Assembly (NCBI RefSeq): GCF_013359935.1
Contig: NZ_JABMCB010000192.1
Span: 496,001 to 560,000, forward strand
DNA from: Paenibacillus xylanilyticus
GTDB taxonomy: Bacteria; Bacillota; Bacilli; Paenibacillales; Paenibacillaceae
Length of the DNA stretch: 64,000 bases
Reading direction: 5' to 3'
The translations under genes were made by a program, and so were the position numbers. Shown in pieces: positions 36,089-43,844 of this stretch; the stretch's first letter is position 1, and the number at the start of each line of letters is the position of its first letter. The notes under the pieces were generated by a model. That model was not told where the DNA came from. It did no database searches and saw nothing but the letters and a program-made list of their open reading frames with translations.

Positions 36089-38764
36089 TTAAGCTATGAT
36101 TTTGGTCTTCTTCGCATTCTCGGCTGAACGCTTGGTGAGACTGCTAAGAGGCCGTTTCAATACGAGAGCCAGGACGAGGCTAAGGGCAATAAATAAACAT
36201 AGCCACAGAATATCCTTCAAGGCCGTCGACCACAAAATGCCACCGACCGATTCACGAAGAAGACTTATGGCATACGTAAAGGGCATGAATGGGTTCAATG
36301 CCTGGAAAAAAGGAGAAGTCATACTGATCGGAAATGTTCCTCCCGAGCTGGAGAACTGGAACACCATAAAGATGATGGCAATTCCTTTCCCGATGTTACC
36401 AAACACGGACAGCAGGGTGTATGTGATCGTGACAAACACGGCACTCACCAGCATGGCAAATAAGACGAACCACACTTTATCCGCAACATAGGTTCCAAGA
36501 ATCAGCATATCTCCCAAGGTTACGCATACGGCCTGAAGCAGCCCTATCGTGAGGAACGTGCCTAAACGGCCGAGATACAACTGATATCCTCGAAACTTGC
36601 CGTCCGGATTTTCTGCTTCTGCCCGAAGTAGGGAAATCAGCAAGGTAGAGCCGACCCAAAGGGACAATACGCCATAAAATGGAGACATGGCCGATCCGTA
36701 ATTCGGGATAGGATACAATTGGTTTTCCTTGATGTGAACCGGACTTGCAAGGAAAGCACTCTCATCCTCGATATCGCCCCGCAGCAGCTTGGCAAGTTCG
36801 GCAAACTGATTATTGCCTTCCACTTCCCTGAGTTTGTCTGCTGCCTTACTGATCGCACTCTCCAGAGCGGGCAGATCCTCTCGAACAAGTGTGGCCACGC
36901 GGTGCACTCCTTTTTCGACCTCAGGCAGCTGATGCTGTACAAAATCGGATGCCTTGCCAATCTGTTTCTCTGCAAGGGGCAGGTCATTTCGGACAAAATT
37001 GGCTGCCTCGTTCAGTTTGGTTCCTACTTTGGGAAGGTCGTTCTGAATTAATGGAGCTACTGTATTCAGCGCTTGAATGAAAGCTTCACTTTTGCTCTGA
37101 AGTGTCTCGGAAATTTCATGTATTTTGGTCTGGATTTGAGGCAGATCGCTTTGAATTTTTCTTAGTTCCGTCTGTCCAAAAGTAATCCCTTCCTTGGTTA
37201 CGGACAGTATGTCCGCAACATCCGGAATTCGGTCTTGAGCACCCTGTAAAGTGTCTGCTGATACCGATAGGATGGATCTCAGTTTATCTGAACCAGCAGA
37301 AAGGGCAGGTGCGATTTCAAGATCATACACACCAAGGATTTGACCAATACCGCTATTGATGTCCTCTGACAATGCATTGAGCTGAGTGATAATATCTGCA
37401 GGCGGAGTTGTATGGCCACGCATGGCATCACTGATGATGCCTGCGAGTTTTATTTGAAGTTGAAGCTTGTCCGAGACAGTGTTCATCCGAGTAATTTTGT
37501 CGGCTAACGGGTGGCTTGGAAGGAAGTTGTCCATTTTTCCTAATATTTCAGCCATACTATCAACCAATTTTACAGCTATTCCAAGCCGAACGGCCATTCT
37601 GTCCAGATCGTCTGCTGTTGGAAGTACACTGAGGTCCGTATTTTGCAATCGTCCGAACATGTCTCCGCCAGCATCAGCGATTTGCTGTACCAGCAATAGA
37701 TTTTGCCGGATAACCGGCCCGATCGCCTGAAACGCTTCTTCACACGAATCCAGGAAACGGTTTAACCCTGCAGATAGTTCTACTCCGTTTCCCGCGATGC
37801 TGGATAACGTGTCAAGATCATCCTGGGCAGCTAGTACGATGGTAAGGGCATTATCCATTTTGGATAATGCCGTATCGATGACACCTGATACTTCACCGAA
37901 ATGTTGATCCACTTCCTGAATACGTTCCATGGCTTGGCGAATTTCCGGGATTCGTCCTTGAATGGCGAGTACCTCGGAGGAAGCTTCCATGATCTGCGGC
38001 CAATATTTCTGTACCTTAAGTATATATTGTGCTGCTTCGTTAATTTCAGGCAGTCGTTTTTCAATCTCTACAATTTTTTGGGCTTCTTCTACAATGGCTG
38101 GCATTGCCTTTTCGACTTCCAGCACTTTTTGTCCCGCAGACTGTATGGCAGGAAGATTGTCTTCCAGTGCAAAAATTCCATTCTCCATCTTGCGCAGGGT
38201 TGGCAGCTGAGCATGGATCTCCACCCCAGCTTCCTTTAATTTGGTCAACACTGCCTCGCTGACCGCTTCGGTAAAACTCTCATTAATTTGTGTTGTAATG
38301 GCAGAGACGCCAGAGCCTGTAATTTTGGGAGCAATGGCGTTGACCTTTTCATTGACCGTGTAGATGACTTCGGGGCGGTCCAGTTTTCCATCAACGATGC
38401 CGGTAATTTTGGATGAGAAGTCACCAGGGATCAGGAGGCTAGCATAATACTCGCCAGTCTGGACGCCGCGATTGGCCTCAATCTGATTCACAAATGTCCA
38501 CCCCAGCTTATCGTTCTGCTTCAGGCTGGACACCAATTCTTCTCCAATATTAACCGTTGTCCCGGCAACTGTTGCCCCTTGATCTTCCGTTGTCACCGCG
38601 ATTTTAATCCCTTGTGTATTGCTGTAAGGGTCCCAAACTGATTTGACATTGACCCAGTCATAAACCCCAGGCAGTAGAATAATCGCAACAATTAAAAATA
38701 TGCCTGTAGGTACTTTTAAAATATGCAGCCAATCTGTTTTGTAAATCCGCCATATGTTACGCAT
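36089..38764 (-). CDS. YhgE/Pip-family membrane protein with proline-phased helical repeats
   Basis: Protein of 891 residues in the YhgE/Pip family (ABC-2-like membrane proteins; Lactococcus Pip is a phage receptor). It has one N-terminal membrane helix (about 20-37), a very long extracellular region, and about five C-terminal helices (about 700-880). The extracellular part has an immunoglobulin-like start, then two repeat blocks: prolines at 188, 205, 222, 239, 256 and 273 (17-residue period), and at 578, 596, 614 and 632 (18-residue period). Start at 38764 with aggagga 8 bases upstream. Transcribed against its neighbours. A role in secretion or surface anchoring is inferred from family only. 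Confidence 0.82.
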   Translation of the reverse strand: MRNIWRIYKTDWLHILKVPTGIFLIVAIILLPGVYDWVNVKSVWDPYSNTQGIKIAVTTEDQGATVAGTTVNIGEELVSSLKQNDKLGWTFVNQIEANRGVQTGEYYASLLIPGDFSSKITGIVDGKLDRPEVIYTVNEKVNAIAPKITGSGVSAITTQINESFTEAVSEAVLTKLKEAGVEIHAQLPTLRKMENGIFALEDNLPAIQSAGQKVLEVEKAMPAIVEEAQKIVEIEKRLPEINEAAQYILKVQKYWPQIMEASSEVLAIQGRIPEIRQAMERIQEVDQHFGEVSGVIDTALSKMDNALTIVLAAQDDLDTLSSIAGNGVELSAGLNRFLDSCEEAFQAIGPVIRQNLLLVQQIADAGGDMFGRLQNTDLSVLPTADDLDRMAVRLGIAVKLVDSMAEILGKMDNFLPSHPLADKITRMNTVSDKLQLQIKLAGIISDAMRGHTTPPADIITQLNALSEDINSGIGQILGVYDLEIAPALSAGSDKLRSILSVSADTLQGAQDRIPDVADILSVTKEGITFGQTELRKIQSDLPQIQTKIHEISETLQSKSEAFIQALNTVAPLIQNDLPKVGTKLNEAANFVRNDLPLAEKQIGKASDFVQHQLPEVEKGVHRVATLVREDLPALESAISKAADKLREVEGNNQFAELAKLLRGDIEDESAFLASPVHIKENQLYPIPNYGSAMSPFYGVLSLWVGSTLLISLLRAEAENPDGKFRGYQLYLGRLGTFLTIGLLQAVCVTLGDMLILGTYVADKVWFVLFAMLVSAVFVTITYTLLSVFGNIGKGIAIIFMVFQFSSSGGTFPISMTSPFFQALNPFMPFTYAISLLRESVGGILWSTALKDILWLCLFIALSLVLALVLKRPLSSLTKRSAENAKKTKIIA

Positions 38765-38982
38765 GATTTCCTCCTAATACCAAATCAAAGTTCAGGTCCT
38801 ATATCATTCCCATCTCGGGAATATACAAATCTATATGTATATCGGTTTCTTTGAACGGAATATAAACTCATCCACGTATAAGTCTTTACCCTGTTCATTT
38901 GAGAATAATCGAGCCTGTATTCAATCTATGATACTAAAACAGGAAGGGTTATATTGCCTGCACCCAAATTTGCAATTAACTA

Positions 38983-39011
38983 TGGATAAATATACAGAAA
39001 TATTGTATAAT
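38983..39011 (+). promoter_or_regulatory. Candidate upstream promoter with ARG-box-like sequence
   Basis: TGGATAAATATACA (38983-38996) fits the ArgR/AhrC operator pattern TGNATWWWWATNCA and is followed by a perfect TATAAT at 39006-39011. The expected -35 position falls inside the operator-like sequence. About 100 bases further is the strong pyr promoter. The rest of 38765-39112 has only a 62-codon frame at 38835-39023 with no sign of being a gene. Confidence 0.35.
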
Positions 39012-39112
39012 TATGAGCAATGAATGAAATGTGAGGGTTGTGGATGCTTTTCAGCCGAACTGTTGATTCTAAGTGGAATACACAGGGGAGTTTCGCCTGT
39101 TAAGGTGAGGTG

Positions 39113-39141
39113 TTGACAGGGGGTTGTCTTTCTGTCATAAT
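39113..39141 (+). promoter_or_regulatory. SigA promoter of the pyr operon
   Basis: Perfect TTGACA and CATAAT (five of six) are separated by 17 bases. Transcription should begin near 39148, giving a leader of about 275 bases before pyrR. Confidence 0.88.
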
Positions 39142-39147
39142 TCATGA

Positions 39148-39369
39148 AGATAAACGGACATATTGATCAACAGCGCCCTGTGAGGCACTGCGATATGAAC
39201 GACATGAATAGCACCTTTAAATCAGTCCCGTGAGACTGGCAAGGTAACGTGAACGATACATCGTTTTTTGCTGCGGCAATAGAACGGTGCATCCCGAGAG
39301 TAAACTTTCTTCAGAGCGGTCTGAAGTTCGGAGACTCCTTGCCAATAAACACGGCAAGGAGTCTTTTTT
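39148..39369 (+). promoter_or_regulatory. PyrR-dependent attenuator leader
   Basis: The anti-antiterminator CAGTCCCGTGAGACTGGCAAGG region at 39223-39244 matches the PyrR-binding hairpin consensus. Its ggcaagg (39238-39244) is exactly complementary to ccttgcc in the terminator 5' arm (39337-39343), so an antiterminator can form when PyrR is not bound. The terminator gactccttgcc / ggcaaggagtc with six T lies at 39333-39369. With UMP bound, PyrR would hold the first hairpin and cause termination. Only one such attenuator is seen in the operon, against three in B. subtilis. Confidence 0.92.
39333..39369 (+). terminator. pyr attenuator terminator
   Basis: Perfect 11-bp stem, nine-base loop and six T. 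OFF state of the PyrR leader, 55 bases before the pyrR start. Confidence 0.93.
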
Positions 39370-39423
39370 GTTCTCCTGTCACGGGGCCATGATCTGGAGG
39401 GAAATCCTGAGGAGGCTGAACGC

Positions 39424-39987
39424 ATGAGCACAGAAACACATGTCATTATGGATGAAACGGCGATCCGCCGCGCATTAACACGGATTGCCCATGAGATTTT
39501 GGAAAAAAACAAAGGGATCGACGGTTGTGTGCTGGTCGGGATCCGTACGCGGGGTGTTTATCTCGCAGAACGGATCGCCGCGAAGATTGAAGAGATCGAG
39601 GGCGCCAAGGTCCCCTGGGGAGAACTGGATGTAACTCCTTATCGCGATGACCGCTTGGACGATAACAAAGCGAATCGTAAGGAACTGTTGACGATGACAC
39701 CTGAATCACTGTCGATCCATAACAAGAAAGTGATTTTGTTCGATGATGTGCTCTATACCGGACGAACGATTCGTGCAGCGATGGATGCCCTGATGGACTG
39801 TGGAAGACCGCAGAATATTCAGCTGGCAGTACTCGCGGATCGCGGACACCGGGAACTTCCGATCCGACCTGATTTTATCGGCAAAAATGTGCCGACTTCC
39901 AAATCGGAGGAGATTGAAGTAGCACTGATGGAAACGGACGGACAGGACGAAGTCAAAATCATTCAGAACCGGGGGGAGCAGGCATGA
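39424..39987 (+). CDS. pyrR: Bifunctional pyr operon regulator / uracil phosphoribosyltransferase
   Basis: mRNA-binding attenuation protein that senses UMP/UTP against PRPP, with residual uracil phosphoribosyltransferase activity. The 187-residue protein carries the PRPP loop VILFDDVLYTGRTIRAA near 102-118 and the YRDD segment near 77-80. ATG after gaggaggctg. First gene of the operon and its own regulator through the leader at 39148-39369. Its stop overlaps the pyrB start. Confidence 0.97.
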   Translation: MSTETHVIMDETAIRRALTRIAHEILEKNKGIDGCVLVGIRTRGVYLAERIAAKIEEIEGAKVPWGELDVTPYRDDRLDDNKANRKELLTMTPESLSIHNKKVILFDDVLYTGRTIRAAMDALMDCGRPQNIQLAVLADRGHRELPIRPDFIGKNVPTSKSEEIEVALMETDGQDEVKIIQNRGEQA

Positions 39988-40898
39988 TGATTACACAGAC
40001 AGCATTGAAGGACCGGAGCTTGCTTGGACTGAAGGAACTTAGTCGCAGTGAAATTGAATCGATTCTTAACCGGGCAGCCCACTGGGAAGCTCAGTCGAAT
40101 AAATTGGTCCCCGTACTTGAATCACGCTTTGTTGCCAACATGTTCTTCGAGAACAGCACGCGTACTCGCTTCTCATTTGAAATGGCTGAGAAACGATTGG
40201 GTGCACAGGTGCTGAACTTCACGGCAGCTGCTTCGAGTGTAGAGAAGGGCGAGTCCATCTATGATACAGTGCGCACACTTGAGTCGATGGGCATTGATGC
40301 AGGAGTCATCCGGCTGAAACCGGCAGGTGTTCTGCAGCAGCTGGCTCAGAAGGTGAATGTTCCACTGGTAAATGCGGGAGACGGAAATAACGAACATCCA
40401 ACCCAGGCACTGCTGGATCTGTACACCATGCGAAAAGCTTTCGGTGAGCTGAAAGGTTTGCGTGTGTCGATCATTGGCGACATCATGCACAGCCGGGTTG
40501 CACGCTCCAACTTGTGGGCCCTGCAAAAGTTTGGAGCAGATGTACGCTTCTGTGCACCTCAAACGATGCAAGCACCGGAACTGGCAGAGCATGCTCCTTA
40601 TGTAGGACTGAATGAAGCACTGGATGCGGATGTAGTCATGATGCTTCGGGTTCAGCTCGAACGTCATAAACATGGTCTCATTACCTCGGCTGAGGATTAT
40701 CGCGAACACTACGGATTGACGGAGGAACGGGCGGCACGCCTGAATCCCAACACCATTATCATGCACCCTGCCCCAGTAAACCGGAACGTTGAAATTGACG
40801 ACGCGGTTGTCGAGAGTACAGCATCGCGAATTTTCCCGCAGATGGCGAACGGTGTTCCGATTCGCATGGCGGTTATGGAACGCGCATTAAAGCTGTAA
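39984..40898 (+). CDS. pyrB: Aspartate carbamoyltransferase catalytic subunit
   Basis: Condenses carbamoyl phosphate and aspartate to carbamoyl aspartate. The 304-residue protein has the carbamoyl-phosphate loop FFENSTRTRFSFEMAEKRLG near 52-71, HPTQALLDLYT near 136-146 and MMLRVQLER in the aspartate domain. No regulatory pyrI gene follows, as is normal for Firmicutes. Tandem ATGs at 39984 and 39987 after ggggggag; the first overlaps the pyrR stop. Confidence 0.97.
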   Translation: MMITQTALKDRSLLGLKELSRSEIESILNRAAHWEAQSNKLVPVLESRFVANMFFENSTRTRFSFEMAEKRLGAQVLNFTAAASSVEKGESIYDTVRTLESMGIDAGVIRLKPAGVLQQLAQKVNVPLVNAGDGNNEHPTQALLDLYTMRKAFGELKGLRVSIIGDIMHSRVARSNLWALQKFGADVRFCAPQTMQAPELAEHAPYVGLNEALDADVVMMLRVQLERHKHGLITSAEDYREHYGLTEERAARLNPNTIIMHPAPVNRNVEIDDAVVESTASRIFPQMANGVPIRMAVMERALKL

Positions 40899-41016
40899 CA
40901 GGGTCTGGCTATGGGTCATAGGCTGACGAAGACGGAACTTTCTACAGGACGGTAAGAGTACACGATAAATCAAATCATCCGGATTCTCCGGGACAGAACC
41001 GAAGCGGAGGGCAATT

Positions 41017-42321
41017 ATGCTACAGATTATTAAGAACGCGAATGTTTTGAATGCACAAGGGGAATTTGAACGAAAAACGATCGTTATAGATGAAGGCAAA
41101 ATTCAAAAGATCGCTGGTGTGGAAGATGAAGCGGTACTTAAAGCAGAACAATCGGCGCAAAGTGTAACGGATGCGTCAGGCAAATTGGTCATTCCCGGCT
41201 TGATCGATATGCACGTACATTTGCGTGAACCTGGATTCGAACACAAAGAGACCATCGAGACAGGTGCCCGTTCAGCGGCACAAGGCGGGTTTACGACAAT
41301 CGCCTGCATGCCTAATACAAGGCCGGTAACAGATAGCCCGGATGTAGTAAAGCTGGTTTTGGATAAAGCCAGAGAAGCCGATTTGGTCAAAGTGCTGCCT
41401 TATGCAGCCATTACCAAAAATGAGCTTGGCCGTGAACTTACCGATTTCGCAGCTTTGAAAGAAGCAGGGGCAATTGGCTTCACGGATGACGGTGTAGGCG
41501 TGCAGAACGCACAAATGATGAAAGACGCGATGAGCCTCGCGGCAAGTATGGATATGCCAGTCATCGCCCACTGTGAAGACGACTCATTGGTAGTCGGTGG
41601 GTATGTCACAGAAGGAGAATTCTCGAAGCGCCATGGTATCAAAGGCATTCCCAACGAATCCGAAGCGATCCACGTTGGCCGTGATATCCTGCTTGCCGAA
41701 GCAACGGGTGTTCACTACCATGTCTGCCACGTAAGTACGGAACAATCGGTTCGCCTGATTCGTCTGGCGAAGTCCATCGGCATTAAAGTGACTGCTGAGG
41801 TATGTCCTCACCATCTGGTGCTGTCGGATGAAGATATCCCGGGCATGGATGCCAACTGGAAGATGAACCCGCCACTGCGCTCACCGCGTGATGTGCAGGC
41901 TTGTATCGAAGGTTTGCTGGACGGCACGCTGGACATGATCGTAACGGATCACGCACCGCACAGTGAAGAGGAGAAAGCCAAAGGCATGGAGCTGGCACCG
42001 TTCGGAATCGTTGGGTTCGAAACAGCTTTTCCGCTGCTGTACACCAAGTTTGTGGAAACAGGACTTTGGAGCCTGGACTTCCTGGTGAAACGCATGACTG
42101 CCGATCCGGCACGGGTATTCCGACTGGATACAGGCAAGCTGGAAGAGGGAGCGCCTGCGGACATCACCATGATTGACCTGAACGAGGAAAAAGCAGTCGA
42201 TCCTGCAACGTTTGCAACCAAAGGTAGAAACACCCCGTTCACAGGCTGGAAGCTGAAAGGCTGGCCAGTGCAGACTTGGGTAGATGGCAAAAGCGTGTGG
42301 AACAACACGTTACAACAGTAA
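41017..42321 (+). CDS. pyrC: Dihydroorotase
   Basis: Zinc metalloenzyme of the amidohydrolase family, type I, cyclising carbamoyl aspartate to dihydroorotate. The 434-residue protein has the metal site DMHVHLREPG near 63-72, the GGFTTIACMPNTRP segment, HCEDDSL, HVSTE, and DHAPHSEEEK near 310-319 with the catalytic Asp. ATG with gcggagggc about 8 bases upstream. The 118-base gap before it shows no second PyrR site. Confidence 0.96.
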   Translation: MLQIIKNANVLNAQGEFERKTIVIDEGKIQKIAGVEDEAVLKAEQSAQSVTDASGKLVIPGLIDMHVHLREPGFEHKETIETGARSAAQGGFTTIACMPNTRPVTDSPDVVKLVLDKAREADLVKVLPYAAITKNELGRELTDFAALKEAGAIGFTDDGVGVQNAQMMKDAMSLAASMDMPVIAHCEDDSLVVGGYVTEGEFSKRHGIKGIPNESEAIHVGRDILLAEATGVHYHVCHVSTEQSVRLIRLAKSIGIKVTAEVCPHHLVLSDEDIPGMDANWKMNPPLRSPRDVQACIEGLLDGTLDMIVTDHAPHSEEEKAKGMELAPFGIVGFETAFPLLYTKFVETGLWSLDFLVKRMTADPARVFRLDTGKLEEGAPADITMIDLNEEKAVDPATFATKGRNTPFTGWKLKGWPVQTWVDGKSVWNNTLQQ

Positions 42322-42496
42322 ATTGGTATCTTAGTAAATCGATAAACCTTACTTCTTTAATTCTATAAAGACAATAACTCTAAATCTACAACCTTACACC
42401 AGCAACATCTTTACAGCTAACTTGAGGCAGATCATGCCGAGAGTTCAAAATACGAAACAAGCAAGTTGAATGTCATGGTTTTGAACTTGGACACCA

Positions 42497-42645
42497 ACGT
42501 AACTGCGGAGTGGACAGAAAAGACCCGAAGAAACGAAGTGTTCGCCTTTATCAACAGATTCTACCCTATGAGGGTTAAATTCAAATGAATCTGTTGATAA
42601 CAGCGATCGAAGGGTTTTCTGTCCGCGGAGCCGCACAAATGTAAC
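42497..42645. repeat. Large imperfect palindrome between pyrC and carA
   Basis: About 150 bases fold into an imperfect hairpin. Outer arms share ggacagaaaa (42513-42522) with ttttctgtcc (42615-42624); inner arms share tatcaacagattc with gaatctgttgata; the tip has a taccct/agggtta mini-hairpin. There is no T-run, so it is not a terminator. It resembles palindromic intergenic elements of the REP/MITE type, which I recall in Paenibacillus genomes but cannot verify here. The rest of the 379-base gap (42322-42700) shows no gene. Confidence 0.65.
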
Positions 42646-42700
42646 TCCATGTTCAACTCGAGTGCATTCAACGTTGATAAACACAGAGGAGTGAAATGGG

Positions 42701-43843
42701 ATGCAGGCACAGGCAAGATTATTGTTGGAAGACGGCACACTGTTCACCGGGAAAGCATTCGGTGCTGAAGGTGAAACGACAGGAGAGGTCGTTTTTAATA
42801 CGGGAATTACAGGCTACCAAGAGGTGCTTTCGGATCCTTCTTATTGCGGTCAAATCGTAACCATGACGTATCCGCTGATCGGTAACTACGGGATTACGCG
42901 TGACGACTTCGAGTCCATCCGTCCATTCGTGCATGGCTTTGTGGTTCGTCGCCATGAACCGGTACCGAGCAACTGGCGCGCTGAATACAGCGTGGACGAT
43001 CTGCTCAAGGAGTACGGCATCGTGGGCATCAGCGAAATTGATACACGCATGTTGACTCGCCGGATTCGTCATCATGGAACAATGAAGGGAATTCTCACAA
43101 CAGGATCGAAGCCTGTGGAAGAGCTGCTGGAGATGATGGGAGATACGAGCATCGCCGAGCTTCGCAACCAGGTTCCTCTGACGTCCACACAGCACGTATA
43201 CAACAGCCCGGGAACGGCTGAACGCATCGTCCTGGTAGACTATGGTGCAAAAACAGGGATCTTGCGCGAACTCAGCAAACGCAACTGTGACGTTGTCGTT
43301 GTGCCTCATGATGTAACAGCAGACGAGATTCGTCGCCTGAACCCGGATGGCATTCAGCTGTCCAACGGCCCTGGGGATCCGAAAGACGTGCCACATGCCG
43401 TTAAAATGATCAGTGAGCTGCTTGGTGAGTATCCGATCTTCGGTATCTGCCTCGGTCATCAACTGTTTGCACTGGCAGCAGGTGCTGATACAGAGAAGCT
43501 TAAGTTTGGACACCGCGGCGGGAATCACCCGGTCAAAGAACTGGAGAGCGGACGCTGCTTCATCACATCCCAGAACCATGGCTACACCGTTAACGAAGAG
43601 TCAGTGAAGAGCACTGACCTGGAAGTTACACACATCAATAACAATGACAAGACCATTGAAGGTCTGAAACATAAAACATTCCCGGCGTTTTCGGTACAGT
43701 ATCATCCGGAAGCTGCGCCAGGACCTTACGATAACAGCTATCTGTTCGACCGTTTCATCGAAATGATCCGGGAGCACAAGATCACTAACCCGCAAAAGCC
43801 GCGTCAAGCCGTATTGGCAGCCGCAGTGAAAGGAGCGCAATAA
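42701..43843 (+). CDS. carA: Carbamoyl-phosphate synthase small (glutaminase) subunit
   Basis: Class I glutamine amidotransferase that feeds ammonia to CarB. The 380-residue protein has the N-terminal CPSase domain (LEDGTLFTGKAFGAEGETTGEVVFNT) and the C-terminal glutaminase with the nucleophile in FGICLGHQ near 248-255 and the catalytic His-Glu in YHPEAAPGPYD. ATG after agaggagtg. carB follows two bases after the stop. Confidence 0.97.
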   Translation: MQAQARLLLEDGTLFTGKAFGAEGETTGEVVFNTGITGYQEVLSDPSYCGQIVTMTYPLIGNYGITRDDFESIRPFVHGFVVRRHEPVPSNWRAEYSVDDLLKEYGIVGISEIDTRMLTRRIRHHGTMKGILTTGSKPVEELLEMMGDTSIAELRNQVPLTSTQHVYNSPGTAERIVLVDYGAKTGILRELSKRNCDVVVVPHDVTADEIRRLNPDGIQLSNGPGDPKDVPHAVKMISELLGEYPIFGICLGHQLFALAAGADTEKLKFGHRGGNHPVKELESGRCFITSQNHGYTVNEESVKSTDLEVTHINNNDKTIEGLKHKTFPAFSVQYHPEAAPGPYDNSYLFDRFIEMIREHKITNPQKPRQAVLAAAVKGAQ

Positions 43844-43844
43844 C

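Noticed and set aside
38835..39023. 62-codon frame before the pyr promoter
   Set aside because: No ribosome site, weak composition, overlaps the ARG-box-like sequence and TATAAT; treated as intergenic.
40899..41016. Second PyrR attenuator before pyrC
   Set aside because: No anti-antiterminator consensus and no hairpin with T-run in this gap.
42497..42645. Palindrome before carA as intrinsic terminator or PyrR attenuator
   Set aside because: No T-run after the stem and no PyrR-binding consensus; listed as a repeat/RNA structure instead.
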